In this document: positions 14,038-22,323 of the stretch, piece by piece | How the letters are laid out: each line of letters opens with the position of its first letter | Position numbering within the stretch: the stretch's first letter is position 1 | Origin: an uncultured Mediterraneibacter sp. | GTDB taxonomy: Bacteria > Bacillota > Clostridia > Lachnospirales > Lachnospiraceae | Assembly (NCBI RefSeq): GCF_934309415.1 | Contig: NZ_CAKRDI010000042.1 | Span: 1-22,323 of the forward strand | Length of the DNA: 22,323 bases | Direction: 5' to 3' | Notes under the pieces: model-generated | What the model saw: the letters and a program-made list of their open reading frames with translations, nothing else | Told to the model about the DNA's origin: nothing | Database searches by the model: none | Position numbers and translations under genes: made by a program

Positions 14038-14882
14038 AGATTGAGGGAGTAAAGAAGAGTTATGGTGATTTTCACCTGGACTGTTCGTTAGAAGTAGAAA
14101 GTGGACGGATCACCGGTCTGGTCGGTGAGAATGGTGCGGGAAAAAGCACGTTGTTCAAAGCAGTTTTAGGACTGATCGCTTATGAAGGCGGCGAGATACA
14201 GATTCTTGGCAAATCACCGGAATGTCTGGGAGACACAGAGAAAGAGAAAATGGGAATTGTTCTGGCGGAGTCAGGATTCAGCGGATACTTGAAAGGAAAA
14301 GATATTGCAGCAGTTCTTGAAAGATTGTATCCAAAGTTTGAAAAAGAAAAATTTTTACAAATGTGTGGAAAGCATCATATTCCAATGGGTAAATTTCTGA
14401 AAGACTATTCAACAGGAATGAAAGCAAAGTTGAACTTGATCATTGCGATGACACATCAGGCAGATTTTCTGATGTTAGATGAACCAACTTCGGGTTTGGA
14501 TGTCGGGGCGAGAGAAGAGATGTTGGATCTGCTCCGGGAATATATGGAGGAAAATCCTGAGAGAAGTATTCTGATCAGTTCCCATATTTCATCAGATCTC
14601 GAACATCTTTGTGATGATATTTATATAATCCATAAGGGAAAAATCGTGCTTTACGAGGAGATGGATCAGATTTTGGAGAAGTATGCAATTCTTAAAGTTA
14701 GTGCAGAGCAGTATCAGACCCTGGATAAAAGCTATATTCTGAGAGAGAAGAAAGAATCCTTTGGGATAGTCTGCCTGACGAATGAGAAGCAATATTATAT
14801 GGAAAATAATCCGGAAATTGTAGTTGAAAAAAGTACATTAGATCAGGTAATTCTTTTAATGACAGGAGGGGAAAGCAGATGA
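14031..14882 (+). CDS. ABC transporter ATP-binding protein (YtrB/EcsA-like export type)
   Basis: 283-aa cytoplasmic ATPase. Walker A GENGAGKST is at 32-40, the signature reads YSTGMKAKL instead of LSGGQ (typical of ABC-2 exporters), Walker B is FLMLDEPTSGLD, and the H-loop lies in ILISSHISSDLEHL. A ~70-residue C-terminal extension follows the core. It overlaps its regulator by 7 bases and the permease by 4, so the three are translated together. The substrate cannot be read from sequence; relatives act in envelope stress or peptide antibiotic export. Confidence 0.9.
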   Translation: MLKIEGVKKSYGDFHLDCSLEVESGRITGLVGENGAGKSTLFKAVLGLIAYEGGEIQILGKSPECLGDTEKEKMGIVLAESGFSGYLKGKDIAAVLERLYPKFEKEKFLQMCGKHHIPMGKFLKDYSTGMKAKLNLIIAMTHQADFLMLDEPTSGLDVGAREEMLDLLREYMEENPERSILISSHISSDLEHLCDDIYIIHKGKIVLYEEMDQILEKYAILKVSAEQYQTLDKSYILREKKESFGIVCLTNEKQYYMENNPEIVVEKSTLDQVILLMTGGESR

Positions 14883-15550
14883 AAGGAATCAGAGGGCTTT
14901 TAGAAAAGGATTTTCGGTTGTTTCGCTATCAAGGCGGCAGATTCTTTCTGGTTATTAGCTTGATCGCACTATTTTTCAGCCTGTCAGGTGGTATGGGAGC
15001 AGGATTTGTTACAATTTATGTTTCTTCTGTATTGGCAATTTATGGAGGAAGTACAATTAGTTATGACGAGGTTGGACATGGATTCGAGTATCTTTTTTCG
15101 TTACCAGTAAGCAGAAAAGTTTATGTCAAAGAGAAATATATCTTTTCGTTGATTATGACAGTATGCGGATGGGTGATCGGAATGATCTGCACAGGAATTG
15201 CTGTTCTTGCGAAAAGAGAAGTCTATTATGATAAGGATATGCTGTTGGAAAGTCTGGTTTCGCTGCTTGTGATCATGGCAGTTGCCGGAATTATGATCGC
15301 AATCCGGCTGCGTTTTGAAGGAGAGAAGGGAAGACTTGTGTTTCCAATTGTTTTCTTAGCTGTTTTTGCAGTGATTTATTTCTCGATTGATTTTGTGAAA
15401 TCTTATCCTGCGATAGAGGAAACGTTGGGACGTATGATGAGCGGAATCGGTGATTTTGGAATGATTACAGGAGTTGTGGCTGTAAGTGTTGTTGTTTTGC
15501 TGATATCGTATGGATATAGTATGAAAGTGATAAAGGAAAAAGAGTTTTAA
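14879..15550 (+). CDS. ABC-2 type transporter permease
   Basis: 223-aa membrane protein starting in an ATGA overlap with the ATPase; AGGAGGGGAAAGCAG provides the ribosome site. Six hydrophobic segments are visible by eye, near 24-38, 42-60, 90-112, 127-143, 155-170 and 196-215. The segment ISYDEVGHGFEYLFSLPVSRKVYVKEKY (written here as ISYDEVGHGFEYL ... LPVSRKVYVKEKY) is the cytoplasmic stretch typical of ABC2_membrane_5-like permeases that pair with YtrB-type ATPases. It probably acts as a dimer with the ATPase. No substrate can be assigned. Confidence 0.87.
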   Translation: MKGIRGLLEKDFRLFRYQGGRFFLVISLIALFFSLSGGMGAGFVTIYVSSVLAIYGGSTISYDEVGHGFEYLFSLPVSRKVYVKEKYIFSLIMTVCGWVIGMICTGIAVLAKREVYYDKDMLLESLVSLLVIMAVAGIMIAIRLRFEGEKGRLVFPIVFLAVFAVIYFSIDFVKSYPAIEETLGRMMSGIGDFGMITGVVAVSVVVLLISYGYSMKVIKEKEF

Positions 15551-15558
15551 GAAACAGG

Positions 15559-15600
15559 AGAGCTGGTGGAGTTAGAAATTCTGACTTTGTCAGCTCTTTA
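15559..15600 (+). terminator. probable terminator of the gntR-ABC operon
   Basis: AGAGCTG (15559-15565) pairs with CAGCTCT (15591-15597), with an inner helix GTTAGAA/TTCTGAC. The T-run after it is weak (TTTA), so efficiency is uncertain. Confidence 0.65.
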
Positions 15601-15685
15601 TGAATATCATAGAAATAAAAAGTTAATGTTCTAACTAAAAAATATACAAAAAGTATTAAGAAAATGTGAAAAATGAGAAAAAATA

Positions 15686-15744
15686 TTGACTAACATAAGA
15701 AAAAGTACTATATTTTCATTTAGTTAATTAACTAACTAATTAAC
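15686..15744 (+). promoter_or_regulatory. promoter and MarR operator of the exporter operon
   Basis: TTGACT (15686-15691), 17 bp, TATATT (15709-15714) is a strong promoter. Over the expected start point lies TTAGTTAATTAACTAA (15720-15735), a perfect 16-bp palindrome, overlapped by a second dyad GTTAATTA (15723-15730) / TAATTAAC (15737-15744). Such palindromes are typical MarR sites, and this one would block transcription initiation. Confidence 0.8.
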
Positions 15745-15765
15745 AGGGACAGGAGGGAGAAACGT

Positions 15766-16194
15766 ATGGAGTTTGATAAGAATGAGGTTCCATTACTTGG
15801 AGTGATAGGAAGGGTGACGCATATGATTGGAAAGCTTGCCAGAACAATGTACAGTGAGTACGATCTGAATATGGCGCAATCAAGAGTATTATTTGTGCTT
15901 CATGCAGAAAAGTCAGTTTCACAAAAAGAACTTGCAAAACAGCTCAACGTAACGCCGCCATCAATTACATCGATGATTAAGAAGATGGAAAACGATGGAT
16001 ACATTACACGCAAGGTTGATCCGAAAGATCAGCGGGTAATGCGGCTTACCCTGACAGAAAAAGGAGAGTCATTGATCGAGTATGTTTTGAAGACTGCTGA
16101 TGAAATGGACAAAAAAGTGTTCGGAGGAATGAGTGCGGAGGAGAAGATGCTTTTCCGCAGACTACTGATGCAGATTATTGATAATCTGGAGTAG
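15766..16194 (+). CDS. MarR-family transcriptional regulator
   Basis: 142-aa dimeric winged-helix repressor. ATG 15766 is preceded by AGGAGGGAGAAACGT. The DNA-binding domain runs ~38-100: SRVLFVLHAEKSVSQKELAK, LNVTPPSITSMIKKMENDGYI and the wing KVDPKDQRVMRLTLTEKG. Helices at each end form the dimer interface. It leads the operon with two ABC exporter halves and presumably represses it until an unknown small molecule binds. Confidence 0.92.
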   Translation: MEFDKNEVPLLGVIGRVTHMIGKLARTMYSEYDLNMAQSRVLFVLHAEKSVSQKELAKQLNVTPPSITSMIKKMENDGYITRKVDPKDQRVMRLTLTEKGESLIEYVLKTADEMDKKVFGGMSAEEKMLFRRLLMQIIDNLE

Positions 16195-16236
16195 AACGGA
16201 ACTTACAGACATTTACTTGGAAAGGAAACGCAGATT

Positions 16237-18687
16237 ATGAAGAATTTATTCAAATACGCGGCATCATACTGGAAAGCAATGATTGCGATTGTGCTGATCC
16301 TGATCGTGCAGGCGTACTGTGATCTGTCTCTGCCGGCTTACACATCCGATATCGTCAATGTGGGAATCCAGCAGGGAGGTATTGAGGATGAAGTACCGGA
16401 GCAGATTGCAGTTGAGGAAATGGAAAAGTTGCTTCTGTTTGTATCAGAAGATGACCAGCAGACGGTAACGGATTCTTATACGGAAGCTAATACTTCCTAT
16501 GATAAAGATGCATATGTCCTGAAAGATTCTGTTGCTGAAGATGAGGATGCAATGAAAGATCTAAAAGAGATCCTTCAGATTCCGATGATGATGACGGCAG
16601 GAATTGAGTCAGGAAGTGATACAACAAAACAGATGGAAAAGCAGCTCAAAGAGCAGATGAAGCAGGGAATGGCACAGTCTCAGAGCGCGCAACAGAGTGC
16701 AGCACAGGAACTTCCGGAAGGAATGACACAGGAGGAAGCGCAGAAAATGGCACAGGCCCAGAGTGCGCAGCAGGGTGCAGCTTCCCAGGCTCAGCAGTCA
16801 GCTGCATTGGAAGATGCGTCGATGTTTGATCTTCTGAAGATGCTTCCGGCAGAGCAGAGAAGTGCCCTGGTAGATCAGATCTCAGAGAAGATGGATGATA
16901 TGCCGGATACAATCCTGGATCAGGCAGCAGTCAGCTTCTGTAAGAGTGCATACAAAGATCTTGGAATGGATACCGATCAGATACAGATTCATTATCTGCT
17001 GAAGACAGGCGGACAGATGGCTGGTCTTGCATTACTTGGCATGGTTGCAAGTATTACAGTTGCATTTCTTGCATCCCGCGTGGGAGCCAGTGCAGGACGT
17101 GATCTGAGAAGCGGAGTATTCCATAAGGTTGTTGGATTTTCTAACAATGAATTCAATCATTTCTCAACCGCATCACTGATTACGAGAAGTACGAATGATA
17201 TTCAGCAGATTCAGATGCTGATTGTTATGCTGCTTCGTATGGTTCTGTATGCACCGATCCTTGCAATTGGCGGAGTACTGCAGGTAATGAAGACAAATGT
17301 ATCGATGTCCTGGATTATCGGACTTGCAGTAATTATTATTGCATTTGTTGTGCTGCTTCTGTTCCTTGTTGTAATGCCGAAGTTCAAGATTCTGCAGAGT
17401 CTGGTGGACAAACTGAATCTTGTAACACGAGAGATCCTGACAGGACTTCCGGTAATCCGTGCATTCAGTACGGAGAAGCATGAGGAAGAGAGATTTGATG
17501 ATGCAAACCGTACACTGACAAAGACGAACCTGTTCGTCAATCGCGCCATGACATTTATGATGCCGACGATGATGCTTGTTATGAACGGCGTTTCTGTTCT
17601 GATCGTATGGACCGGAGCGCATGGAATCAGCGACGGTCAGATGCAGGTTGGAGACATGATGGCATTTATTCAGTATACAATGCAGATTATCATGGGATTC
17701 TTAATGCTCTGTATGATTTCAATTATGCTTCCGAGAGCTGCTGTGGCAGCAGATCGTGTAGAAGAAGTGTTAAAGAGTGAGACAATGATTCATGATCCTG
17801 AGAGAGAAAAGCATTTTCCGGAAGAAGGCAAAGGTGTGCTTACATTTGACCATGTATCTTTCCGCTATCCGGGAGCAGATGAGGATGTACTGGAGGATAT
17901 TACATTTACAGCGAAGCCGAGAGAGACAACTGCAATTATCGGAAGTACCGGAAGTGGTAAATCTACTCTGGTAAATCTGATCCCGCGTTTTTATGATGTG
18001 ACAGAAGGAGATATCACACTGGATGGCGTAGATATCCGTGAGGTAAAACAGCATGAATTGCGGGAAAAACTGGGATATGTTCCACAGAAAGGTGTCCTTT
18101 TCTCAGGAGATATCGCATCGAATATTATGTTTGGTAATTCTCATGGAAGCGAAGCTGAGATGATGGAAGCGGCTGAGATTGCACAGGCAACAGAGTTTAT
18201 TGATACAAAACCAGAGAAATACCAGAGCCCTATTTCACAGGGAGGAGCGAATGTATCTGGTGGACAGAAACAGAGACTTTCTATTGCGAGAGCAATTGCA
18301 AAGCATCCACAGGTATTTATTTTTGATGACAGTTTTTCAGCTCTGGATTATAAGACAGATGTGACACTTCGTCGTGCACTGGCTGAGAAAACAAGTGAAA
18401 GTACAGTACTTATTGTAGCGCAGAGAATCAGTACAATTCTTCATGCAGAGCAGATTATTGTACTTGATGAAGGAAAAATAGCTGGAAAAGGAACACATGC
18501 AGAATTACTCAGAACCTGTCCGGTTTACAGAGAAATTGCAGAGTCTCAGATGTCTAAGGCAGAGTTGGAAGCAGCACTGAAAGAACAGCCGGAGACGAAT
18601 GCAGAGAAGAGAGATGTGCAGAAAGTGAAAGCGCAGATAACAGCTGAACAGAAAACAGATGGAAAGGAGGAACAGTCTCATGCCTAG
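16237..18687 (+). CDS. heterodimeric ABC exporter, degenerate-site half, with large extracellular insert
   Basis: 816-aa fused membrane and ATPase half-transporter. TM1 is ~13-35, and the remaining five helices fall in ~258-510. Between TM1 and TM2, residues ~44-256 form an extracellular insert far longer than usual, with a Gln/Ala/Met-rich core (~130-190) holding a 26-residue tandem repeat. The ATPase domain has Walker A GSTGSGKST at 569-577 and an intact VSGGQKQR signature at 673-680. The catalytic Glu is replaced by Asp698 (IFDDSFSALD), and the H-loop reads AQR instead of AHR. This pattern marks the non-hydrolysing site of TM287/288- and BmrCD-like exporters. Its last 8 bases overlap the partner gene. 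Substrate unknown; multidrug export is likely from the MarR context. Confidence 0.93.
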   Translation: MKNLFKYAASYWKAMIAIVLILIVQAYCDLSLPAYTSDIVNVGIQQGGIEDEVPEQIAVEEMEKLLLFVSEDDQQTVTDSYTEANTSYDKDAYVLKDSVAEDEDAMKDLKEILQIPMMMTAGIESGSDTTKQMEKQLKEQMKQGMAQSQSAQQSAAQELPEGMTQEEAQKMAQAQSAQQGAASQAQQSAALEDASMFDLLKMLPAEQRSALVDQISEKMDDMPDTILDQAAVSFCKSAYKDLGMDTDQIQIHYLLKTGGQMAGLALLGMVASITVAFLASRVGASAGRDLRSGVFHKVVGFSNNEFNHFSTASLITRSTNDIQQIQMLIVMLLRMVLYAPILAIGGVLQVMKTNVSMSWIIGLAVIIIAFVVLLLFLVVMPKFKILQSLVDKLNLVTREILTGLPVIRAFSTEKHEEERFDDANRTLTKTNLFVNRAMTFMMPTMMLVMNGVSVLIVWTGAHGISDGQMQVGDMMAFIQYTMQIIMGFLMLCMISIMLPRAAVAADRVEEVLKSETMIHDPEREKHFPEEGKGVLTFDHVSFRYPGADEDVLEDITFTAKPRETTAIIGSTGSGKSTLVNLIPRFYDVTEGDITLDGVDIREVKQHELREKLGYVPQKGVLFSGDIASNIMFGNSHGSEAEMMEAAEIAQATEFIDTKPEKYQSPISQGGANVSGGQKQRLSIARAIAKHPQVFIFDDSFSALDYKTDVTLRRALAEKTSESTVLIVAQRISTILHAEQIIVLDEGKIAGKGTHAELLRTCPVYREIAESQMSKAELEAALKEQPETNAEKRDVQKVKAQITAEQKTDGKEEQSHA
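16669..16824 (+). repeat. 78-bp imperfect tandem duplication inside the exporter gene
   Basis: ATGGCACAGTCTCAGAGCGC at 16669 recurs as ATGGCACAGGCCCAGAGTGC at 16747, 78 bp later and in frame, encoding MAQSQSAQQSAA and MAQAQSAQQGAA. It enlarges the extracellular insert by 26 residues. Confidence 0.75.
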
Positions 18688-20500
18688 AGGAAGAATGCGC
18701 GGCGGTGCACCCGCTGAAAAAGCAAAAGATTTTAAAGGAACGATGAAAAAGCTGATCCACTATATGTCTGTTTATAAAGTACAGGTATTTTTTGTTGCAG
18801 TGTTTGCAATCTGTGGAACGATATTTAATATTGTGGGACCGAAGATTTTAGGTAAAGCAACAACTGAGATCTTTAATGGTCTGGTGAGTAAAGTATCCGG
18901 TGGAGACGGCATGGATTTTGGCAAGATCGGGCAGATTCTTCTGACGGTGCTGTGTCTGTATGTGGTCAGTGCAGTCTGCAGTTTTATTCAGGGGTATCTG
19001 ATGACTGGTGTCTCACAGAAAACAACATATCGACTGAGAAAAGAAATTTCTGAGAAAATCAACCGCATGCCGATGAGTTATTTTGATTCTAAGCCGGTCG
19101 GTGAAGTCCTTTCCCGTGTAACCAATGATGTGGACACACTGGGCCAGAGTCTGAATCAGAGTGCAACACAGATGATTACATCCGTTACAACACTGATCGG
19201 TGTATTTATCATGATGCTTTCAATCAGCCCGCTGATGACGATCATTGCGGTTTTGATCCTTCCGCTTTCAGCAGGACTGATCGGATTTGTAATGAAACAT
19301 TCACAGAAATATTTCGTTGGTCAGCAGGAATATCTTGGAAATGTCAATGGACAGGTAGAAGAAATTTATGGCGGACACAATATTATCAAGGCATTTAACA
19401 AAGAGGAAGAAGTAATTGCAGAATTTAATGCGACGAACAATAAGCTTTATGATTCTGCATGGAAATCTCAGTTCTTCTCAGGTCTGATGATGCCGGTGAT
19501 GCAGTTCGTAGGCAATCTGGGCTATGTGGCTGTGGCAATCCTCGGCGGGTATCTGACGATCAAAGATGTGATCGAAGTAGGAGATATCCAGTCCTTTATT
19601 CAGTATGTGCGTAACTTTACGCAGCCATTGCAGCAGATCGCACAGGTAGCAAATATGCTGCAGTCTACGGCAGCGGCATCGGAACGTGTTTTTGAATTCC
19701 TGGAAGGTCCGGAAGAGGATCAGACTGTGGAAAATCCGGCATCTGTAGAAAATCTGAAAGGAAATGTAGAATTCGAGCATGTTCGTTTTGGATATAACCC
19801 GGATAAGATGATTGTAAATGATTTTTCAGCAGACATAAAAGAGGGACAGAAGATTGCAATCGTTGGCCCGACAGGAGCCGGAAAGACAACAATGATCAAA
19901 CTGTTGATGCGTTTCTATGATGTAAATGGAGGAGCGATTAAGATTGACGGACATGATATCCGTGACTTTAACAGAAGTGAATTAAGAGAAATGTTCGGAA
20001 TGGTGCTTCAGGATACCTGGCTGTTCCATGGCTCCATCAGTGATAATATCCGTTATGGTAAGCTGGATGCAACGGATGAGGAAGTAATTCAGGCTGCAAA
20101 AGCGGCACATGTGTATCGTTTCGTACAGACACTTCCGGGTGGCTATAATATGGAACTGAATGAGGAAGCAAGCAATGTGTCACAGGGACAGAAGCAGCTT
20201 CTTACGATTGCGCGTGCGATCCTTGCTGATCCGAAGATTCTGATCCTGGATGAAGCTACAAGCTCTGTAGATACACGAACAGAAGAACTGATCCAGAAGG
20301 CAATGGATAACCTGATGAAGGGAAGAACAAGCTTTGTAATTGCACATAGATTATCTACCATCCGTGATGCGGATCTTATCCTTGTTATGAAGGAGGGGGA
20401 CATTATTGAACAGGGAAATCACGAAGAACTGCTTGCCCAAGGTGGATTCTATGCAGATCTGTATAATTCTCAGTTTGAAAGTACAACAGAGTGTGCGTAG
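18680..20500 (+). CDS. heterodimeric ABC exporter, catalytic half
   Basis: 606 aa from ATG 18680, which follows GGAAAGGAGGAACAG; an in-frame start at 18659 overlaps that site. Six membrane helices lie in ~35-320 (first at ~33-57), without the long insert of its partner. The ATPase domain has Walker A GPTGAGKTT at 396-404, a deviating signature SQGQKQ at 501-506, Walker B ILILDEATSSVD with catalytic Glu525, and a normal H-loop AHRLSTI. The defects are complementary: this half gives Glu and His, the partner gives the intact SGGQ, together building one hydrolysing site and one degenerate site. The two almost certainly act as a heterodimer. Confidence 0.95.
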   Translation: MPRGRMRGGAPAEKAKDFKGTMKKLIHYMSVYKVQVFFVAVFAICGTIFNIVGPKILGKATTEIFNGLVSKVSGGDGMDFGKIGQILLTVLCLYVVSAVCSFIQGYLMTGVSQKTTYRLRKEISEKINRMPMSYFDSKPVGEVLSRVTNDVDTLGQSLNQSATQMITSVTTLIGVFIMMLSISPLMTIIAVLILPLSAGLIGFVMKHSQKYFVGQQEYLGNVNGQVEEIYGGHNIIKAFNKEEEVIAEFNATNNKLYDSAWKSQFFSGLMMPVMQFVGNLGYVAVAILGGYLTIKDVIEVGDIQSFIQYVRNFTQPLQQIAQVANMLQSTAAASERVFEFLEGPEEDQTVENPASVENLKGNVEFEHVRFGYNPDKMIVNDFSADIKEGQKIAIVGPTGAGKTTMIKLLMRFYDVNGGAIKIDGHDIRDFNRSELREMFGMVLQDTWLFHGSISDNIRYGKLDATDEEVIQAAKAAHVYRFVQTLPGGYNMELNEEASNVSQGQKQLLTIARAILADPKILILDEATSSVDTRTEELIQKAMDNLMKGRTSFVIAHRLSTIRDADLILVMKEGDIIEQGNHEELLAQGGFYADLYNSQFESTTECA

Positions 20501-20503
20501 ATT

Positions 20504-20520
20504 AGAGTGTGTCTGAAGGT
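20504..20520 (+). repeat. end-motif copy of the 100-262 repeat family
   Basis: TAGAGTGTGTCTGAA follows the exporter stop codon by only a few bases, just before the operon's terminator. Confidence 0.5.
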
Positions 20521-20551
20521 GATTAAAAAACAGAAATAAAAATATTCATGG

Positions 20552-20587
20552 AATATCGTCAGTCGAAAACGGCTGGCGATATTTTTG
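20552..20587 (+). terminator. strong rho-independent terminator of the marR-exporter operon
   Basis: AATATCGTCAGTCG (20552-20565) pairs with CGGCTGGCGATATT (20570-20583), including two G-U pairs, around an AAAA tetraloop, then runs into TTTTT. Confidence 0.93.
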
Positions 20588-20614
20588 GTCTTATTTATGC
20601 GAGTGGGTTCGGGA

Positions 20615-20643
20615 TTGACTTAAAAGAAAGCAATTACTATTAT
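20615..20643 (+). promoter_or_regulatory. promoter of the metallo-hydrolase gene
   Basis: TTGACT (20615-20620), 17 bp, TATTAT (20638-20643) is a strong sigma-A promoter. It lies after the preceding terminator and 58 bases before the chosen start, which rules out the longer open frame beginning at 20548. Confidence 0.8.
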
Positions 20644-20700
20644 ATAGAGGATGCGAGAAGTTATTTACTGATTGATAAAGTAGGAAAAGGAATAAAAGAA

Positions 20701-21468
20701 ATGGAAAAGTTTCAGATAATTCAAATCCGGGAACAGGTATATATGATAAAAGACCGTGCAGGGTGTTGTGTTGATCTTGTGACAGGGAAAGAACATGCGC
20801 TGGTTTTTGATACCGGATGTGGAATTGATGATTTATACGGAGAGATACGGAAGATTACAGATTTACCATTATTAGTGATCAACAGCCATGGACATTATGA
20901 TCATATCGGTGGAAATTATCAATTTGAAAAAGTTTATCTACATAAAAAAGATATGAACCTGTTGAAATGGTATGAGATTCGTGATACCAGAGAAAAACTG
21001 CTGGAACTGGGAGAAACATCTGTGGAAGGGCATGCTTCCTTTTTACAGCAACCGTGGGGAAATGTATGTTGCCTTGACTTTAACGAATTTGATCTGGGTG
21101 AGCTTCCGTGTAAAATTGTAGAATTAAGTGGTCATACAGCAGGATCGATTGGAATATTGATTCCTGAATTAAGGCTGCTTCTGGCCGGAGATGCACTGTT
21201 ACCGGTTATTTGCCTGATTTTTCCGAACCATATGTCAAGAGAAGATCAGCTTGAGATGTTGAAAAAAGTAAAAGAACTGGAATTTGATTACTATGTTACA
21301 GGTCATTATATAGAAGTGTATGAGAAATCTATGATTGATGAATTGATTCAGTGCATTGAAGAGAGTTTTGAAAAGAAGGCCTATTCTTATCATTATCCGG
21401 GACCATATCATGAACCGGGAAAAATCTGTGTTGGAGATGCAGCGCGTGGAATTGGCCTGATTTATTAA
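20701..21468 (+). CDS. metallo-beta-lactamase-fold hydrolase
   Basis: 255 aa from ATG 20701, preceded by AGGAAAAGGAATAAAAGAA. The open frame continues upstream to 20548, but that part contains the previous terminator and this gene's own promoter. The full set of dinuclear metal ligands is visible: H63-x-H65-x-D67-H68 (SHGHYDHIGGN), H145 (LSGHTAGSIG), D164 (LLAGDALLP) and H202 (VTGHYIEV). The architecture is that of glyoxalase II/MBL-fold hydrolases, with no signal peptide, so it is cytoplasmic. The substrate (thioester, lactone, phosphodiester or other) cannot be told from sequence, and I see no sign that it is a true antibiotic-degrading beta-lactamase. It is monocistronic. Confidence 0.88.
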   Translation: MEKFQIIQIREQVYMIKDRAGCCVDLVTGKEHALVFDTGCGIDDLYGEIRKITDLPLLVINSHGHYDHIGGNYQFEKVYLHKKDMNLLKWYEIRDTREKLLELGETSVEGHASFLQQPWGNVCCLDFNEFDLGELPCKIVELSGHTAGSIGILIPELRLLLAGDALLPVICLIFPNHMSREDQLEMLKKVKELEFDYYVTGHYIEVYEKSMIDELIQCIEESFEKKAYSYHYPGPYHEPGKICVGDAARGIGLIY

Positions 21469-21636
21469 AGAGGTACATAGTGCAATCTTATTGTTTCCTG
21501 ATCTGTCTGCAGGGCAGAAGATGATGCGGAGTGGTCGAAAGTCAGATATGCTTTGGCTTAAATGAATTTGGAATTTTAAGGAAAAAGACACTGAATTGTA
21601 GAAATTGTCTGAATTATATAAATAATAAAAAAAACA
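21469..21636. other. gap between the hydrolase gene and the rRNA promoters
   Basis: I see no gene or convincing terminator here. A weak dyad around CTGTCTGCAGGGCAG (about 21502-21516) has no T-run. The last ~60 bases are very AT-rich, in the position of an UP element for the first rRNA promoter. Confidence 0.4.
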
Positions 21637-21665
21637 TTGACAATTAGAAACCTGCATGATAAGAT
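21637..21665 (+). promoter_or_regulatory. rRNA operon promoter P1
   Basis: TTGACA (21637-21642), 17 bp, TAAGAT (21660-21665), preceded by an A-run like an UP element. Confidence 0.75.
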
Positions 21666-21815
21666 ATCATTCGTCGCTGATGAACAGCACAAATGCAACA
21701 AAACAATCTGGAAAGTAGTTGAAGACGCGGAGGCGGGACATTTCACTATTATAAGGATTGAAAAGAGATTCATAAGAGTTAATTATAACAATTAATAAGA
21801 ATTTCTAAAAAGTAG

Positions 21816-21844
21816 TTGACAGAGTTGTTCGGATGTGCTATTAT
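21816..21844 (+). promoter_or_regulatory. rRNA operon promoter P2
   Basis: TTGACA (21816-21821), 17 bp, TATTAT (21839-21844), with a TTCTAAAAAG AT-rich tract upstream. It lies 179 bp after P1. Confidence 0.85.
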
Positions 21845-21936
21845 AAATAAGCTTTCGGAAAGATGCGATTGAGAATGTCGAATCTGGTCGAAAAGTAAAA
21901 ACAAAATAAGAACTTTGAAAAAAGTTAAAAAAGTTC

Positions 21937-21965
21937 TTGACAAACGAACAAAGCTTTGATAAAAT
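21937..21965 (+). promoter_or_regulatory. rRNA operon promoter P3
   Basis: TTGACA (21937-21942), 17 bp, TAAAAT (21960-21965), preceded by A-rich sequence. It lies 121 bp after P2 and about 175 bp before mature 16S. Confidence 0.85.
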
Positions 21966-22147
21966 ATAAAAGCTGTCGCTTGAAAAGAACGACAAAGAAA
22001 AACGAATCTTGATAATTGAACAATAGACAACAAACCCTTGAAAATTTCTTTAAGAGAAAAATTCAAAGAACGGTTTTAAACAAACCAAACAACAGTAAAA
22101 AGGGAAGAATTAGCTAGTATGTTGATTCTGAACTGGAAACAAACACT
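21966..22147 (+). other. pre-16S leader
   Basis: The leader has a small hairpin, TGTCG/CGACA (about 21974-21994), and a longer imperfect one around TTGAAAATTTCT...AGAGAAAAATTCAA (about 22037-22068). These are probably antitermination and RNase III processing signals; I cannot place boxA with confidence. Confidence 0.5.

Positions 22148-22323
<176 letters not shown>

Noticed and set aside
20548..20700. 51-residue N-terminal extension of the metallo-hydrolase
   Set aside because: It covers the exporter operon's terminator stem and the hydrolase's own promoter, and is not protein-like.
21725..21755. A further rRNA promoter (TTGAAG ... TATTAT)
   Set aside because: The spacer is about 22 bp, far from 17, so it is unlikely to be used.

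Overview
The window looks like chromosomal DNA of a Lachnospiraceae gut bacterium (Firmicutes/Clostridia). Coding sequence is AT-rich with purine-rich AGGAGG-type ribosome binding sites. The gene families are typical of that group, and the right end enters a 16S rRNA gene whose first ~176 bases most resemble my recollection of Dorea (for example D. longicatena); the genus call is from memory, not a search. Most of the window is ordinary core genome, with one small accessory island at the left edge.

Layout. (1) 100-1421, minus strand: a 163-bp near-palindromic MITE-like element, then a two-gene module read leftwards, a Panacea-domain (DUF4065/SocA-like) protein followed by an overlapping 139-aa protein with a faint MazF/PemK feel. 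It is a candidate PanA/PanT toxin-antitoxin pair, and the N-terminus of the Panacea gene shows signs of two compensating frameshifts. (2) 1471-8117, plus: a complete phosphate operon pstS-pstC-pstA-pstB-phoU-phoB-phoR behind a PhoP/PhoB-box-like promoter. The PstS here reads as a circular permutation of the usual phosphate-binding protein. (3) 8250-11132: a short GntR regulator and clpC as a two-gene operon, without the ctsR/mcsA/mcsB genes usual in Bacilli. (4) 11234-11895: a 137-aa conserved hypothetical protein behind a structured, possibly pseudoknotted 5' leader. (5) 12103-13549: radA. (6) 13592-15600: a YtrA-type GntR regulator with an ABC ATPase and ABC-2 permease, controlled from a promoter covered by a 10-bp-phased array of AACAGT/ACTGTT half-sites. 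(7) 15686-20587: a MarR regulator and a heterodimeric ABC exporter with one degenerate and one canonical ATP site and a ~210-residue Gln/Ala-rich extracellular insert. (8) 20615-21468: a metallo-beta-lactamase-fold hydrolase with its own promoter. (9) 21637-22323: three tandem near-consensus promoters driving an rRNA operon, ending inside 16S.

How the parts work together: the Pst transporter imports phosphate, PhoU links transporter state to the PhoR kinase, and PhoB feeds back on the operon. The two GntR modules and the MarR module each look self-regulated, with a palindromic operator lying on their own promoter. A family of short repeats whose ends read GAGYGTGTCTGAAAAATC recurs between transcription units, mostly just past stop codons or terminators, and appears to be derived from the same element seen intact at 100-262.
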